This document shows positions 1-9,004 of a DNA stretch of 64,000 nucleotides, one piece after another. How positions within the stretch are numbered: the first letter of the stretch is position 1; each line of letters opens with the position of its first letter. The position numbers were made by a program, and so were the translations under genes. The DNA is taken from the NCBI GenBank assembly GCA_900553065.1, contig USBZ01000003.1:11623-75622 (forward strand). Direction: 5' to 3'. Source of the stretch: an uncultured Desulfovibrio sp. (lineage in GTDB: Bacteria > Desulfobacterota > Desulfovibrionia > Desulfovibrionales > Desulfovibrionaceae). The notes beneath the pieces are model-generated. The model searched no databases. It had not been told where the DNA came from and saw nothing but the letters and a program-made list of their open reading frames with translations.

Positions 1-184
1 GCGGTCTGGAAAAGTCCGGGACTGAACAGTGGAGGATTCAACCGGGCAGCGCCGTGATTTTCTGCCGGAGAACATGATTACTCATGTCTTCCGGTCCGTT
101 TTGCCGATCCCTTCTCATGCGCGTTCTGCTACGCTGATGGCCTGTTCCGGAATGAGCCGGAACACGAAACACGGAGAGCGTGTT

Positions 185-925
185 ATGAAAAGACTGTTTA
201 TGCTTCTGGCCTTTCTGGCATTGTCGGTTCCTTCGGCGGCCTGTGCTCAGTGGGCGCTGATTCGCGGGGAGGGTGAGTCCGCCGTATTTGTCTCCACGGC
301 GCGTCCTGCTGTGGCGGTCAAGGCGGCTCCCGGACTTGAGCCTGTGACGCAGGGAAAAATGACGGTCATGCTTTCCACGGAGCGGGAACTTCCCCGTTCC
401 GAGGCGGGAACGGTATGGTACAGTCTGAACGCCGGTGAGAACGCCCAGCTTGTGGTGGCGCTGGCCGACGCGGGCTCGAAGTACTGGTATCCCGGCGTTA
501 TGGCGACCAATCTTGAGTTTCTTCCCATTCTTTATGCCTGCGGCAGCGACAAGCCCGAGAGCGTGACGCAGCGCGTGTTCATCCGTCCGGTGCAGCTCGA
601 TCCCTGGATGAGCGCCTTTGCACAGCACGGCCGGGGCTGGACGGCGGGCGTTCTGGTCAGCCAGTACGAGTGGATTACGAACAACGGCGGCAGCAAGCTG
701 CTGGTGGAGTACCGGGAGCCGTACGCTTCGGAGCGCTGCCCCATCGTGAGTTCGGAAGAGCTGAGCGCCTTCGTACAGCGGGCGGATACGTCGTTTTCGG
801 CCCGCTTCGGCGAAAACGGAAGCATTCCTGCCTCCGGTGTGCGCACCTATGCCTGGGGGCATGCCGGTATTTCCTCCTCGCTGCTGAGCACGGTGCTCGG
901 CACGACCATGGAGCATCCTTTTTAG
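185..925 (+). CDS. Secreted protein of unknown function
   Basis: The protein has 246 residues. A Lys/Arg start, a hydrophobic core and an Ala-rich cleavage site near residues 18-23 form a clear Sec signal peptide, so the product is probably periplasmic. The start at 185 was chosen because it gives this signal peptide and has GGAGAG at about 172-177; an upstream in-frame ATG would bury the signal. I do not recognise a domain. The mature part has three Cys (in ACGSD, SERCP and at the signal end) and is rich in Trp, Tyr and Val, as expected of a beta-rich exported protein. It is followed by a strong terminator and is not obviously in an operon with htpG. Confidence 0.75.
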   Translation: MKRLFMLLAFLALSVPSAACAQWALIRGEGESAVFVSTARPAVAVKAAPGLEPVTQGKMTVMLSTERELPRSEAGTVWYSLNAGENAQLVVALADAGSKYWYPGVMATNLEFLPILYACGSDKPESVTQRVFIRPVQLDPWMSAFAQHGRGWTAGVLVSQYEWITNNGGSKLLVEYREPYASERCPIVSSEELSAFVQRADTSFSARFGENGSIPASGVRTYAWGHAGISSSLLSTVLGTTMEHPF

Positions 926-1189
926 GGCATTTTCTGGTTGAAACGTGCCGGACGCCATTCCCCCGGAAATCTCGGAGCAGGGGAATCGGTTTGACGGAAA
1001 GGATGCTGAAGGGGAGCGTTTGCCTGCCTCTTTCGGCACAGGCGCGTTTCAACGCCGAAGTGCCCGCTTCTGCGGAGTTTCTTCTGCTCCGTGCGGAAGC
1101 ATGATTGTTTCCGGCAGACGGCCGTTCTCCGTCCGCAGCGGAAAAAGCCGTCTGACCGGAAAGCCGGACAGGCTCCTTTGGATGAGGTC

Positions 1190-1225
1190 GGACCTGCCGC
1201 GCCCTGCGGCGGGTCCGGCTTTTTT
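1190..1225 (+). terminator. Rho-independent terminator
   Basis: The arm at 1190-1200 pairs with 1206-1216 (11 bp, one G-T pair) around a 5-base loop, followed by six T at about 1220-1225. It isolates htpG from transcription starting upstream. Confidence 0.8.
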
Positions 1226-1237
1226 CGCGCCCTGCTC

Positions 1238-1265
1238 TTGACTTGGACTCGTTTCGCCTTATGTG
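1238..1265 (+). promoter_or_regulatory. Possible htpG promoter
   Basis: TTGACT at 1238-1243 is followed after 16 bases by TATGTG at 1260-1265, about 95 bases before the htpG start. The -35 is good and the -10 is mediocre. CTTGA at the -35 also resembles heat-shock promoters, but I see no matching CCCAT-type -10 element. Confidence 0.35.
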
Positions 1266-1359
1266 ACTGTCATGGCCCAGATTCGGGCCTTTTCCTTGCA
1301 GTCCTATCCGGCAGGCGGCCCGGCCGCCGTTGACCGGAAGTATATCAGGAGGCCATGTT

Positions 1360-3357
1360 ATGGCGGAAACCACGCATCAGTTTCGCGCGGAAACGTGCAA
1401 GCTGCTCAATATTCTTACACATTCTCTGTATACCAACCACGAGATCTTTCTTCGTGAACTTCTTTCCAACGCTTCCGACGCTCTGGAAAAGGTCCGCTTC
1501 CTTCAGACCACGGGCGGCGAGGTTCGTGATCCCGATCTTCCTCTGGAAATCAGCATCAGCACCGACAAGGACAATCATGTCATTACCGTTGCCGATACCG
1601 GCATAGGCATGACGGAAGAGGAAATGATCGACAACCTCGGCACCATTGCCCGTTCCGGTTCCGAACAGTTCCTGAAGGCCCGGGAAGCGGAAAAGGTTGC
1701 CGAAGCTCCGGCGGAAAAGGCGGAAGACAAGCCCGGGAGCGACGAAGAAAGCGTTGAGGGCGAGGAACCCATCGTCGAGCATGACGATTCCGCCTCCGAC
1801 GATGCGGCCAGCATTATCGGCCGTTTCGGTATCGGCTTCTATTCCGTGTTCATGGTGGCGAAGAAGGTGGAAGTCACGTCCGTGTCCGCCACGGGCGACG
1901 GCACGCCCCATGTCTGGACGAGCGACGGCACGGGCAGCTTTACGCTGCGCACGCTGGAAGGCGCCGAAGCCGAAGGCCTCCGCCGCGGCACCAGCGTGAA
2001 GATCTTCCTGCGCGACGACGCTCACGAATACGAGGAAAAGTTCCGTCTTGAAAGCGTGATCCGCAAGCATTCCAACTTCCTGCCCTTTGCTATTCAGCTG
2101 GACGGTTCCCGTATCAACACCACGGCGGCCCTGTGGCGTGAGCCGAAGTTCTCCATCACGAAGGAACAGTACAACGAGTTCTACAAGTACCTCACCTATG
2201 ATCAGACGGAACCTCTGGACGTGATCCACTTCTCCGTGGACGCGCCGGTGCAGTTCAACTGTCTGCTCTACATTCCCGGCAGCGCCGTGGAAGTGTTCGA
2301 CGAACGCAGGGACGAATGGGGCCCGGATCTTTATGTGCGCCGCGTGCTCATCGACCGTCACAACAAGGAACTTCTGCCCAACTACTTCGCCTTCCTGAAG
2401 GGCGTGGTGGATACCGAGGATCTGCCGCTCAACATTTCCCGTGAGACGCTTCAGGAAAACGTGGTGCTGCGCAAGATCTCCCAGACCATCACCCGTCAGC
2501 TGCTCACGCATTTCGAGCGCCTGGCGAAGAACGATCCTGAGAAGTACGAAGCCATCTGGAAGCTGCACGGCAAGTACATCAAGTTTGGTTTCGACAGCTT
2601 CCAGTACCGCGACCGCGTGGCGCCTCTGCTGCGTTATTTCTCCACGCTGCATGAGGACAAGCTTGTCAGCCTGGACGACTATATTTCCCGCATGAAGTCC
2701 GAGCAGAAGGAGATCTGGTATGTGGCGGCTTCCTCTCTGGAGGCGGCCAAGGTGAATCCGCATCTCGGCCAGTTCCGCCGGAAGGGCATTGAGGTTCTGT
2801 ATCTGACGGATCCTGTCGATGAATTTGCTCTGGAAGCCATCATGGAATACCAGAAGCATCCCTTCAAGTCCGTGGAGCTTGCCGAAGCCGGCGCGCTGGA
2901 CGCCTTCCCCGACGTGGATGACGCCGAGCCCAGACCCGAACCTCTTTCCGAAGAGGAAAAGCCGGAACTCGACGCGCTCGTCAGCGCGGTGAAGACCATT
3001 CTCGGCGATCAGGTGAAGGACGTGCGCGTGACGACGAAGCCCATCGACGGCGCGGCGTGCCTGGTTTCTCCCGACGGCGTGAGCTCGTCCATGGAGAAGC
3101 TCATGCGCGTCATGCAGAAGAGCGACGGCATTCCCCAGAAGATTCTTGAACTCAATCCCGATCACGCTCTGGTGCGCTCCCTCATGCGCATCTGCAAGGA
3201 AGGCGAGCAGGACGATACGTTCAAGGATATGGTGAACGCGCTGTTCGACAGCACGCTCCTGCTCGACGGTTACATGAACGAGCCTTTCGCCATGGCGGAA
3301 CGCAGCATGCGTCTGCTCCGTCAGGCAGCGGGCTGGTATTCCGAACTGCGCAAGTAA
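1360..3357 (+). CDS. htpG: Molecular chaperone HtpG (Hsp90)
   Basis: Cytosolic ATP-dependent chaperone of 665 residues. The N-terminal GHKL ATPase domain shows the ELLSNASDAL helix, the ADTGIGM nucleotide-binding loop, and RFGIGFYS. The middle domain (NISRETLQ) and C-terminal dimerisation domain follow. The start at 1360 has AGGAGG seven bases upstream. Between the ATP-lid start (SGSEQFLKA) and the RFGIGFYS loop there is an acidic, Ala/Glu-rich insert of about 35 residues (roughly 107-142). E. coli HtpG has only about a dozen residues here. Length is otherwise normal for the family. The DsrE-like gene follows after 13 bases and may be co-transcribed. Confidence 0.97.
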   Translation: MAETTHQFRAETCKLLNILTHSLYTNHEIFLRELLSNASDALEKVRFLQTTGGEVRDPDLPLEISISTDKDNHVITVADTGIGMTEEEMIDNLGTIARSGSEQFLKAREAEKVAEAPAEKAEDKPGSDEESVEGEEPIVEHDDSASDDAASIIGRFGIGFYSVFMVAKKVEVTSVSATGDGTPHVWTSDGTGSFTLRTLEGAEAEGLRRGTSVKIFLRDDAHEYEEKFRLESVIRKHSNFLPFAIQLDGSRINTTAALWREPKFSITKEQYNEFYKYLTYDQTEPLDVIHFSVDAPVQFNCLLYIPGSAVEVFDERRDEWGPDLYVRRVLIDRHNKELLPNYFAFLKGVVDTEDLPLNISRETLQENVVLRKISQTITRQLLTHFERLAKNDPEKYEAIWKLHGKYIKFGFDSFQYRDRVAPLLRYFSTLHEDKLVSLDDYISRMKSEQKEIWYVAASSLEAAKVNPHLGQFRRKGIEVLYLTDPVDEFALEAIMEYQKHPFKSVELAEAGALDAFPDVDDAEPRPEPLSEEEKPELDALVSAVKTILGDQVKDVRVTTKPIDGAACLVSPDGVSSSMEKLMRVMQKSDGIPQKILELNPDHALVRSLMRICKEGEQDDTFKDMVNALFDSTLLLDGYMNEPFAMAERSMRLLRQAAGWYSELRK

Positions 3358-3370
3358 AAGGGAGGCGCGT

Positions 3371-3718
3371 ATGTACTACGATCTCGTCATTCACGTGGAC
3401 GACAACGATCCGGCCCGTCTCGGCCTTGCTCTCAGCAACGTGGCGAATTACAGAACCGGTCTGCCGGGAGAGGCGTTCCGCATCGTGCTCGTGGCCAACG
3501 GACCTGCCGTTCAGCTGTTCACCGCAGAGCATAAGGAACTTGCCGAAACGGCTTCCAGACTCATGGAGGAAGGACTTTCCATCCGGCTGTGCAACAATGC
3601 GCTGACGAAGTTTCAGGTTCCTGCTGATTCGCTCTGGCCGGGCTGCGTCGTTGTTCCCGCGGGCGTGGTGGAGATCGTGAAGCTGCAGCGCGAGGGCTTT
3701 GCCTATCTTCGTCCGTAG
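3371..3718 (+). CDS. DsrE-like small protein
   Basis: The protein has 115 residues and resembles the DsrE/DsrF-like fold: an N-terminal strand (YYDLVIHVDD), a central strand with an RIVLVANGPAV loop, and the C-terminal GFAYLRP that typically ends such proteins. The single Cys of CNNAL and one in WPGCVV could serve sulfur relay, as in characterised DsrE proteins, but the position does not prove it. GGAGG lies just before the start. It sits 13 bases after htpG and ends before a terminator. Cytosolic; partner unknown. Confidence 0.75.
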   Translation: MYYDLVIHVDDNDPARLGLALSNVANYRTGLPGEAFRIVLVANGPAVQLFTAEHKELAETASRLMEEGLSIRLCNNALTKFQVPADSLWPGCVVVPAGVVEIVKLQREGFAYLRP

Positions 3719-4275
3719 TGTTTTCCGGGCAGGGACGGCCTACGCCGATACCTGCCTGTGTTTCTCGTCTTTCTGCTTTCGGAAAGGCGAATGATCCTCT
3801 GCGGGGCGGGAAATGTTTTCCGCTCCGCCCGTAAGAAACGCCGTTCGTTCTCCCTGGGGGAGCGGGCGGCGTTTTCGTATTTAAAGGCCGATCTTCGTGA
3901 CCTCGTCAAGAAAAAAGGGCGGGGACTCGGGGCTTGTACACGTCTTTCGATTTTACGCCGCCGAAGAGAGCGCAGGCTGAGCTTTGAGTTTTCGGTTTGG
4001 CGTTTGAGCCGGAAGTTTCTGCCGGGCTCCAACCTGCAGGATGCGGCGTACCGGGGATTGCGCCGGGCCTCTCTCCGGCTCTTTCTCTCTGTTGCGGGAC
4101 GATCAGGCAAAAAAAAGAGAGCATCGTAGCTGGCTGCCTTCCTGCGCAAGGCGTTATCATGGCGTTGAATCATCCGGCATGGCGCGCCGAAGACGGGGGC
4201 TTTTTCTCCCGTGCTCTGCGTAGCTCGGAGCACGGCGCTTTTATCTGCCGGATACCTGCAGAAAGGAGAGAACGC
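3719..4275. other. Intergenic region, mostly unexplained
   Basis: This 557-base stretch has a terminator-like hairpin (3836-3875) and an additional GC hairpin near 3803-3830. The downstream membrane gene could be extended upstream to about 4159 or 3997 in frame, but those extensions have no ribosome binding site and no family similarity. I see no RNA gene. Confidence 0.5.
3836..3875 (+). terminator. Terminator-like hairpin after DsrE-like gene
   Basis: AAACGCCG (3836-3843) pairs with CGGCGTTT (3867-3874), with an inner CTCC/GGGAG pairing, and is followed by TTTTC. The T run is short. Confidence 0.5.
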
Positions 4276-4980
4276 ATGGCTGCTCGCCTTGGTTTGCGCA
4301 TGACTCTTGATGCGGCAATGGCGCTGGTCTTCGTGCTGCTCATGGCGGCCCGTTATACGGGGGTAGGTGTTCATGAAGGGCTGAGCCTTCTGTTTGTGCT
4401 GCTCATGGCGGCGCATCTGTATCTCAACGGAAGCTGGTGGTCGGCGCTGCCTGGGGTCATGCGGGTGCAGCCCGGCCGTACGCTTCTTACGCTGGCGGCC
4501 GCGGTGTTTCTTGCCGCCGCACTGATAAGCGGAGTTCCGCTCTCCGAACATCTTTTCGGACTGACGGGATGGAAGACGGATCTTGCCGGTCGTTCGCGGC
4601 ACATGTTCTTTGCCCACTGGGCTTTTCTGCTGGGGGCGGCGCATCTCGGCCTCTGCCGGAAGAGGCTTGTATCCGCGCTTGTTCGCGTCATGCCCCGCCG
4701 AATGCTGCCGTACCTTTCCGCCGCCGTTCTCGTTCTGGCCCTTTACGGCGTGCAGGCCTTTGCCGGAAGGGAACTGGCGCTGCCCTTGACCATGACGACG
4801 TCCTTTACGGTATGGAATCCGGACGATCGTCTCTTCCGTCTTCTTTTTGATTATCTGGCCGTCTTCTGCCTTTCGGCTTCGGCTGCGGGAGCCGCTTCCC
4901 TGTTGCTTGAGCGGGCGGCGGAGCGCATCGCCATGCCGCCGCGCGAAGCAACGGCCGGGGCACGACGGAAGCGTACTTAG
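4276..4980 (+). CDS. DUF4405-type membrane protein (cytochrome b-like)
   Basis: The protein has 234 residues and about four or five membrane segments. The N-terminal pattern (ARLGLRMTLD, then a segment ending HLYLNGSWW) and the central SRHMFFAHWAFLLGAAHLGL match my memory of DUF4405 proteins, a haem-b-like membrane family. Histidines at 33, 47, 92, 109, 114 and 123 lie in or next to the membrane segments and are candidate haem ligands. The start at 4276 was chosen for the GAAAGGAGAG site just upstream. It precedes the Tat flavodoxin by 209 bases on the same strand, a pairing that suggests electron transfer across the membrane. That role is inferred. Confidence 0.7.
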   Translation: MAARLGLRMTLDAAMALVFVLLMAARYTGVGVHEGLSLLFVLLMAAHLYLNGSWWSALPGVMRVQPGRTLLTLAAAVFLAAALISGVPLSEHLFGLTGWKTDLAGRSRHMFFAHWAFLLGAAHLGLCRKRLVSALVRVMPRRMLPYLSAAVLVLALYGVQAFAGRELALPLTMTTSFTVWNPDDRLFRLLFDYLAVFCLSASAAGAASLLLERAAERIAMPPREATAGARRKRT

Positions 4981-5189
4981 GCAGAATCGGGCAGGAAGTT
5001 GCCACGATCGTGTCTGTAGAACGGGCGCGGTTTCGCTACAATCAAAACAGAAATATGGATCGGCCCTTCCGGAACCGGAACGAGGATCGCCCCCTTCGTC
5101 CGCCTTGGACGGACAACGGTGATCCGGTGACGCCATCCATCGGCTTTTCCCCGGCAGACTGATCATGCCGGGACGAACAGGAGAACATC

Positions 5190-5837
5190 ATGGATAACGA
5201 AAAAGGCATGATCGAGAGCGGCGGCAGAGCGTCGCTTGCGGATGTGTATCGGTCGAGAAGAGATTTTCTGAAAGGCATGATGCTCGGACTTGCGGCCGCT
5301 GCCGCTCCGGCGCTGCTTCATCATTCAGCCCTGGCCGCGGAAGCGGAAGGAGGAAGGATGCTCATTGTATATTTTTCCCATTCCGGCAATACCCGTCAGC
5401 TTGCCGGTTTCATTCAGGAACGCACGGGCGCGGAGATGGTCGAGCTCAAGACCGTCAGACCGTACCCTGAAGACTACAACACCGTGGTGGAACAGGCCAG
5501 ACAGGAGCAGCGCGACAACGCCAGACCGGAGATTTCCATCAGTATGCCCGATCTGAGCGCGTACGATACGGTGTTCATCGGTTATCCCAACTGGTGGGGA
5601 ACGCTGCCCATGCCGTTCTTCACGCTGCTGGAGCGCGTGAATCTGGCAGGCAAAAACGTGGTTCCGTTCTGCACGCATGAGGGAAGCCGCTTCGGAAGAA
5701 GCGAAAGTGATCTCAAGCGTCTCTGTCCCGACGCCCGTATGCTGAAAGGTTTTGAAGTGCGCGGGTCCCGCGTGTCCGGCGCGGGAGACGACGTGAGCGA
5801 ATGGCTGAACGGCCTCGGACTGGCCGGATCGCGCTAG
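5190..5837 (+). CDS. Exported flavodoxin with Tat signal
   Basis: The protein has 215 residues. Residues 17-50 form a twin-arginine signal (SRRDFLKG followed by an Ala-rich hydrophobic stretch), so export should follow FMN loading in the cytoplasm. The rest is a flavodoxin-like domain: the phosphate loop FSHSGNTRQ, the IGYPNWWGTLPMP segment that packs on the flavin, and FCTHEGSRFG. These features match the flavodoxin_4 group. The start at 5190 has CAGGAG at about 5178-5183. It follows the DUF4405 gene and faces the AraC regulator, whose family often sits beside redox enzymes. Probable periplasmic electron carrier or quinone/flavin reductase; the partner is unproven. Confidence 0.85.
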   Translation: MDNEKGMIESGGRASLADVYRSRRDFLKGMMLGLAAAAAPALLHHSALAAEAEGGRMLIVYFSHSGNTRQLAGFIQERTGAEMVELKTVRPYPEDYNTVVEQARQEQRDNARPEISISMPDLSAYDTVFIGYPNWWGTLPMPFFTLLERVNLAGKNVVPFCTHEGSRFGRSESDLKRLCPDARMLKGFEVRGSRVSGAGDDVSEWLNGLGLAGSR

Positions 5838-5946
5838 TCCGGCCTGAGAATCCCGGCGCAATTTCCGTGCCGGGCGACAGGGAAGGGCGGCTTTGTCCGC
5901 CCTCCCTGAGGGCCGGCCGCTTTGTCTGAAGCGGGCCGGATACGGG

Positions 5947-5985
5947 AACGCCCTTTCCGGAGAAAGTCCGGAAAGGGCGTTTTTG
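5947..5985 (+). terminator. Terminator after the flavodoxin gene
   Basis: AACGCCCTTTCCGG (5947-5960) pairs perfectly with 5968-5981 around a 7-base loop and is followed by TTTTT. It lies between the convergent flavodoxin and araC-type genes. Confidence 0.85.
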
Positions 5986-6009
5986 CCGTTTTATCAGAAA
6001 GGGCGCGTT

Positions 6010-6924
6010 TCAGGACGCGTCGGAAAACATCCGGTTCCTGTTCTTGTCTCTGAGCGGCGGTTCGCCGAAGACTCTTTTGTATTCCCGGTTGAACTGAGTC
6101 ACGCTTTCGTAGCCCACGCTGACGGCCGCGGCCGAGACACGCTCATTTTCCAGAAACATGAGGCGTCTGGCTTCGTAGAGGCGCAGCTGCTTCTGGTACT
6201 GCAGAGGACTCATGCCCGTCATCAGCTTGAAGTGGCGGTGAAGATTGGAGGCGGACATGTGTACCTGACGGGCCAGAGATTCCACCTTCAGCGGAACCTT
6301 GTAGTTTTCCCGTATCCAGCTGACGGCCTGGGCGACCTGATGATGCTGTGTGCCCGGCGTGTTCAGACGCCGCAGCAGCTGACCGTGCGGGCTGATGAGC
6401 AGAAGATAGTGAAGTTCGCGCAGCATCATGGGAGCGCGAACGGCGATCTGCTCCGGCTTGTCCAGAAGATGCAGGAGGCGCAGAAACATTTCCATGATGT
6501 CGGTATCGGCATCGGCAATGGAAACGCCGGGGCGTTCCTCCGTCTGTTCAGGCAGAGGCGCCTTCATTTCCCGGCTCAGGGAGGCAAGCATGGCTCTGTC
6601 CAGATAGAGATAGAGAAAAAGGAAGGGATGGTCGCGGGATGGACTGTCCGCATAGGAGGCTATGGGCATGTCCACGCCGGTCACCACGCACTGGTTTTCC
6701 GTGTACACGAATTCCCGTCCGGCCATGAAGGAATGCTTGGTGCCCTGTACGACAAGACCGGCCAGCGGGCGCTCAAAGCACTGTTCCGGAGCGTGACTGT
6801 CTTCCCGGCGGGAAAGATGCAGCCCTTCTATGGCGGTTTGGAGAATGCACGGTTTTTCCAGATGACGGAGCAGTTCTGTTTTCAGGGCTTCCTGCAGCTG
6901 TATCTTTCGCTCCGGTTCCGACAT
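6010..6924 (-). CDS. AraC-family regulator with AraC_N domain
   Basis: The protein has 304 residues. The N-terminal half (about 40-180) resembles the AraC_N cupin-like domain (PLAGLVVQGTKHSF, then VVTGVDMPIASY). The C-terminal 100 residues hold two helix-turn-helix motifs (LARQVHMSASNLHRHFK and AAVSVGYESVTQFNREYKRVFG). The start at 6924 has GGAGGT nine bases upstream; a longer frame to 7224 is low-complexity and unlike the family. Members near oxidoreductase genes usually control those genes, so the flanking flavodoxin and flavin-reductase genes are the likely targets. The inducer is unknown. Confidence 0.88.
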   Translation of the reverse strand: MSEPERKIQLQEALKTELLRHLEKPCILQTAIEGLHLSRREDSHAPEQCFERPLAGLVVQGTKHSFMAGREFVYTENQCVVTGVDMPIASYADSPSRDHPFLFLYLYLDRAMLASLSREMKAPLPEQTEERPGVSIADADTDIMEMFLRLLHLLDKPEQIAVRAPMMLRELHYLLLISPHGQLLRRLNTPGTQHHQVAQAVSWIRENYKVPLKVESLARQVHMSASNLHRHFKLMTGMSPLQYQKQLRLYEARRLMFLENERVSAAAVSVGYESVTQFNREYKRVFGEPPLRDKNRNRMFSDAS

Positions 6925-7030
6925 GATGTGAGACCTCCGACCGGCCGCAGCCGGCTGCAAAAATGAGAGGAGCGTTTTCCGGCAGGAGGCGGGGCGCTTT
7001 GTCTCCCCGCGCTCCCATGCCGGAGGGCGC

Positions 7031-8179
7031 TCATGAGGACTGTTTTTTCCCGGAAAGCTCCCCGTTTTCCCACCAGCGGGGAAAGACGGGAAGAGGCCTG
7101 TCGAGAAGCACGCTTTCTCCGATGCGCGGAGTAAGCAGAGGAAGGCCTTTTTCTTCGGCGGCCCGCCATACGCGGCGGAAAGGCTCGTCCCATGAGTGGC
7201 GGGACAGCGCAAATTTTCCGACATGGGCGGGCATGAGGGCCGCGGCTCCCAGATCCTGCGCGGCCTGCACGGCTTCTTCCGGCGTCATGTGGATGTACTT
7301 CCAGCGTTTGTTGTACTGGCCGCAGTCCAGCAGGGCCACGTCCGGCGCGCCGAAGGTTTTTCCTATGTCGGCAAAGTGCGGGCCGTAGCCGCTGTCCCCG
7401 CTGAAGAGGATTCTTCGCCCGGGCGATTCCAGAACGAACCCCGTCCAGAGCGTGCGGTTGCGCGTAAGAGACCGGCCCGAGTAGTGGGCCGCCGTGACGG
7501 CGCTGACGCGCATCCTTCCGTCCACGGAGAACGATTCTCCCCAGTCGAGTTCATGGATGACGGGGTCGGCAAATCCCCAGCGGCGCAAGTGCGCGCCCGT
7601 GCCGAGTCCGCAGACGACATGCCGTATTCTGTCTTTGAGGGCCGTGACCGTGGGATGGTCCAGATGATCCCAGTGATCGTGGGAAATGAGCAGAAAGTCG
7701 ATGTCGGGCATATCCTGTGCCGAGCAGGGCGTGGCGCCGGGAAAGGCTCTGGTGCTGAAGGACACGGGCGCGGCATGATCGCTGAATACAGGATCAATAA
7801 GCACGGTGCAGCCGCCGAGCCGGAGGAAAAAGCTGGAATGTCCCAGCCAGATGATGACGTCTCCCTTATCGGTGCTGCAAAGATCCGGCCGCACCGAGGG
7901 TACGGGGCAGGGCGGCTCGACGTTGTCCGGCTTCTTTTCCACGAGCGAGCGGAGAAGGGCTTCGATAAAGCTGCTGTCGTCGCTGAGAATGGGGCGCGGA
8001 ACGAGGTTGCGGAACTCGCCGTTCACCTGATGGGGAGAGGCGGCGATGCGCTGCAGTGCCTCTCCCTCGGGCAGCGCGCCGAATTTTTCCTGGCGAAGAA
8101 AGGCCAGCACGCCACCGGCTCCCGCCCCGGCCGTGACGACCGTGCCCGCCAGAATGCCGAGAAAGGTTCTTCTGTTCAT
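7031..8179 (-). CDS. Tat-exported metallo-beta-lactamase-fold hydrolase
   Basis: The protein has 382 residues. The N-terminus (MNRRTFLG plus a Gly/Ala-rich hydrophobic run) looks like a twin-arginine signal. The body is an MBL fold of the UlaG / NAPE-PLD-like type: WLGHSSFFLRL, then SHDHWDHLD with the zinc ligands HxHxDH, then FSGDSGYGPHF, and a late PAHVGKF histidine. Relatives hydrolyse phosphodiester or lactone bonds in lipids or sugars; the substrate here cannot be read from sequence. AGGAG precedes the start. It lies 12 bases after the FMN-reductase gene, so the two are probably one operon. Confidence 0.82.
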   Translation of the reverse strand: MNRRTFLGILAGTVVTAGAGAGGVLAFLRQEKFGALPEGEALQRIAASPHQVNGEFRNLVPRPILSDDSSFIEALLRSLVEKKPDNVEPPCPVPSVRPDLCSTDKGDVIIWLGHSSFFLRLGGCTVLIDPVFSDHAAPVSFSTRAFPGATPCSAQDMPDIDFLLISHDHWDHLDHPTVTALKDRIRHVVCGLGTGAHLRRWGFADPVIHELDWGESFSVDGRMRVSAVTAAHYSGRSLTRNRTLWTGFVLESPGRRILFSGDSGYGPHFADIGKTFGAPDVALLDCGQYNKRWKYIHMTPEEAVQAAQDLGAAALMPAHVGKFALSRHSWDEPFRRVWRAAEEKGLPLLTPRIGESVLLDRPLPVFPRWWENGELSGKKQSS

Positions 8180-8191
8180 GGGGCGGCACTC

Positions 8192-8854
8192 CTAACCGCG
8201 CAGGATTTTTCCCAGACGGTAGGCCTGGTCGGGGTAGGACGTTCTGTCCACGGAGCCGGCCGTCCATACGCCGGGCACGATGATCCGGCCGGCATCGGTC
8301 CAGCCGAGATACTCCAGCAGCACGTCGTAGTGCGTGAGAATGGGGCTTTCATTCCGTTTTGAGTTGTTGGCATAGGTCATGATGAGCACGGCCTGCCTGG
8401 GCGTGTGGATGGATCCGTTGATGGCGTAGAAGCGGTCGATCACGGCCTTGAGCTGGGCGGAAATGCCGAAATAGTACATGGGCGTGACGAAGGCCACGAG
8501 ATCGGCGGGAATGATGTGCTCGCGCACGAACTCGAAGTCGTCCTTGAACACGCAGGGGCCGTTCATGCCGCAGCTGTTGCAGGCGATGCAGGGATGCACG
8601 TTCTTGAGCGCGGCATCGAAGCGAGTGACGCTATGACCGGCTTCGGTCGCGCCGCGGATGAAGTGCGAGGCCAGCGTGTTGGAATTGCCGTGTTCCCGGG
8701 GACTGCCGGTGAGTACCAGAATGTTCATGCGTTTTCCTCCGTTGCTGTCGTTTGCCTCAGCCTGTCGGGCGAGGATGGGCTGGCCGAGCAGACCTGCGCC
8801 TGCTGCGGCTGCCGTGGTCATGAGCGAGGTTTTGAGAAAGCGGCGTCGATTCAT
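8192..8854 (-). CDS. Tat-exported NADPH-dependent FMN reductase
   Basis: The protein has 220 residues. MNRRRFLK plus an Ala/Gly-rich run is a twin-arginine signal. From residue about 43 the protein is a flavodoxin-fold FMN reductase: LTGSPREHGNSNTLA (phosphate loop), TPMYYFGISAQLKAVIDRFY. The motif CIACNSCG resembles the Cys cluster of iron-sulfur flavoproteins, but the canonical spacing is incomplete (CxxCxxC plus a later Cys in PCVF). It is first of a leftward pair with the MBL-fold gene. A flavodoxin-fold enzyme after a Tat signal fits export with FMN already bound. Confidence 0.85.
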   Translation of the reverse strand: MNRRRFLKTSLMTTAAAAGAGLLGQPILARQAEANDSNGGKRMNILVLTGSPREHGNSNTLASHFIRGATEAGHSVTRFDAALKNVHPCIACNSCGMNGPCVFKDDFEFVREHIIPADLVAFVTPMYYFGISAQLKAVIDRFYAINGSIHTPRQAVLIMTYANNSKRNESPILTHYDVLLEYLGWTDAGRIIVPGVWTAGSVDRTSYPDQAYRLGKILRG

Positions 8855-9004
8855 GGCTGTTTCCCTGATGAGGTTCTGAAAAGGTCCGGGCCCTTTGCGG
8901 TCTTTTTCGATCGTTATGCTGAGAATAGCCCGTGACGGATTCGGGGAACAGACACTATTCTTTTTTTTTCTTGCCTGATTCTTTCGGGAACGGAAGAAGG
9001 GGAA

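Larger units (their letters stand above)
926..1359. other. Intergenic region upstream of htpG
   Basis: This 434-base stretch holds a rho-independent terminator (1190-1225), a weak promoter candidate (1238-1265) and the htpG ribosome binding site AGGAGG at 1347-1352. The short open frames here have no recognisable protein character and no good ribosome binding sites. Confidence 0.6.

Noticed and set aside
6925..7224. Longer start for the AraC-type gene
   Set aside because: The extension is low-complexity, overlaps the MBL-fold gene and lacks family similarity; 6924 has a good ribosome binding site.
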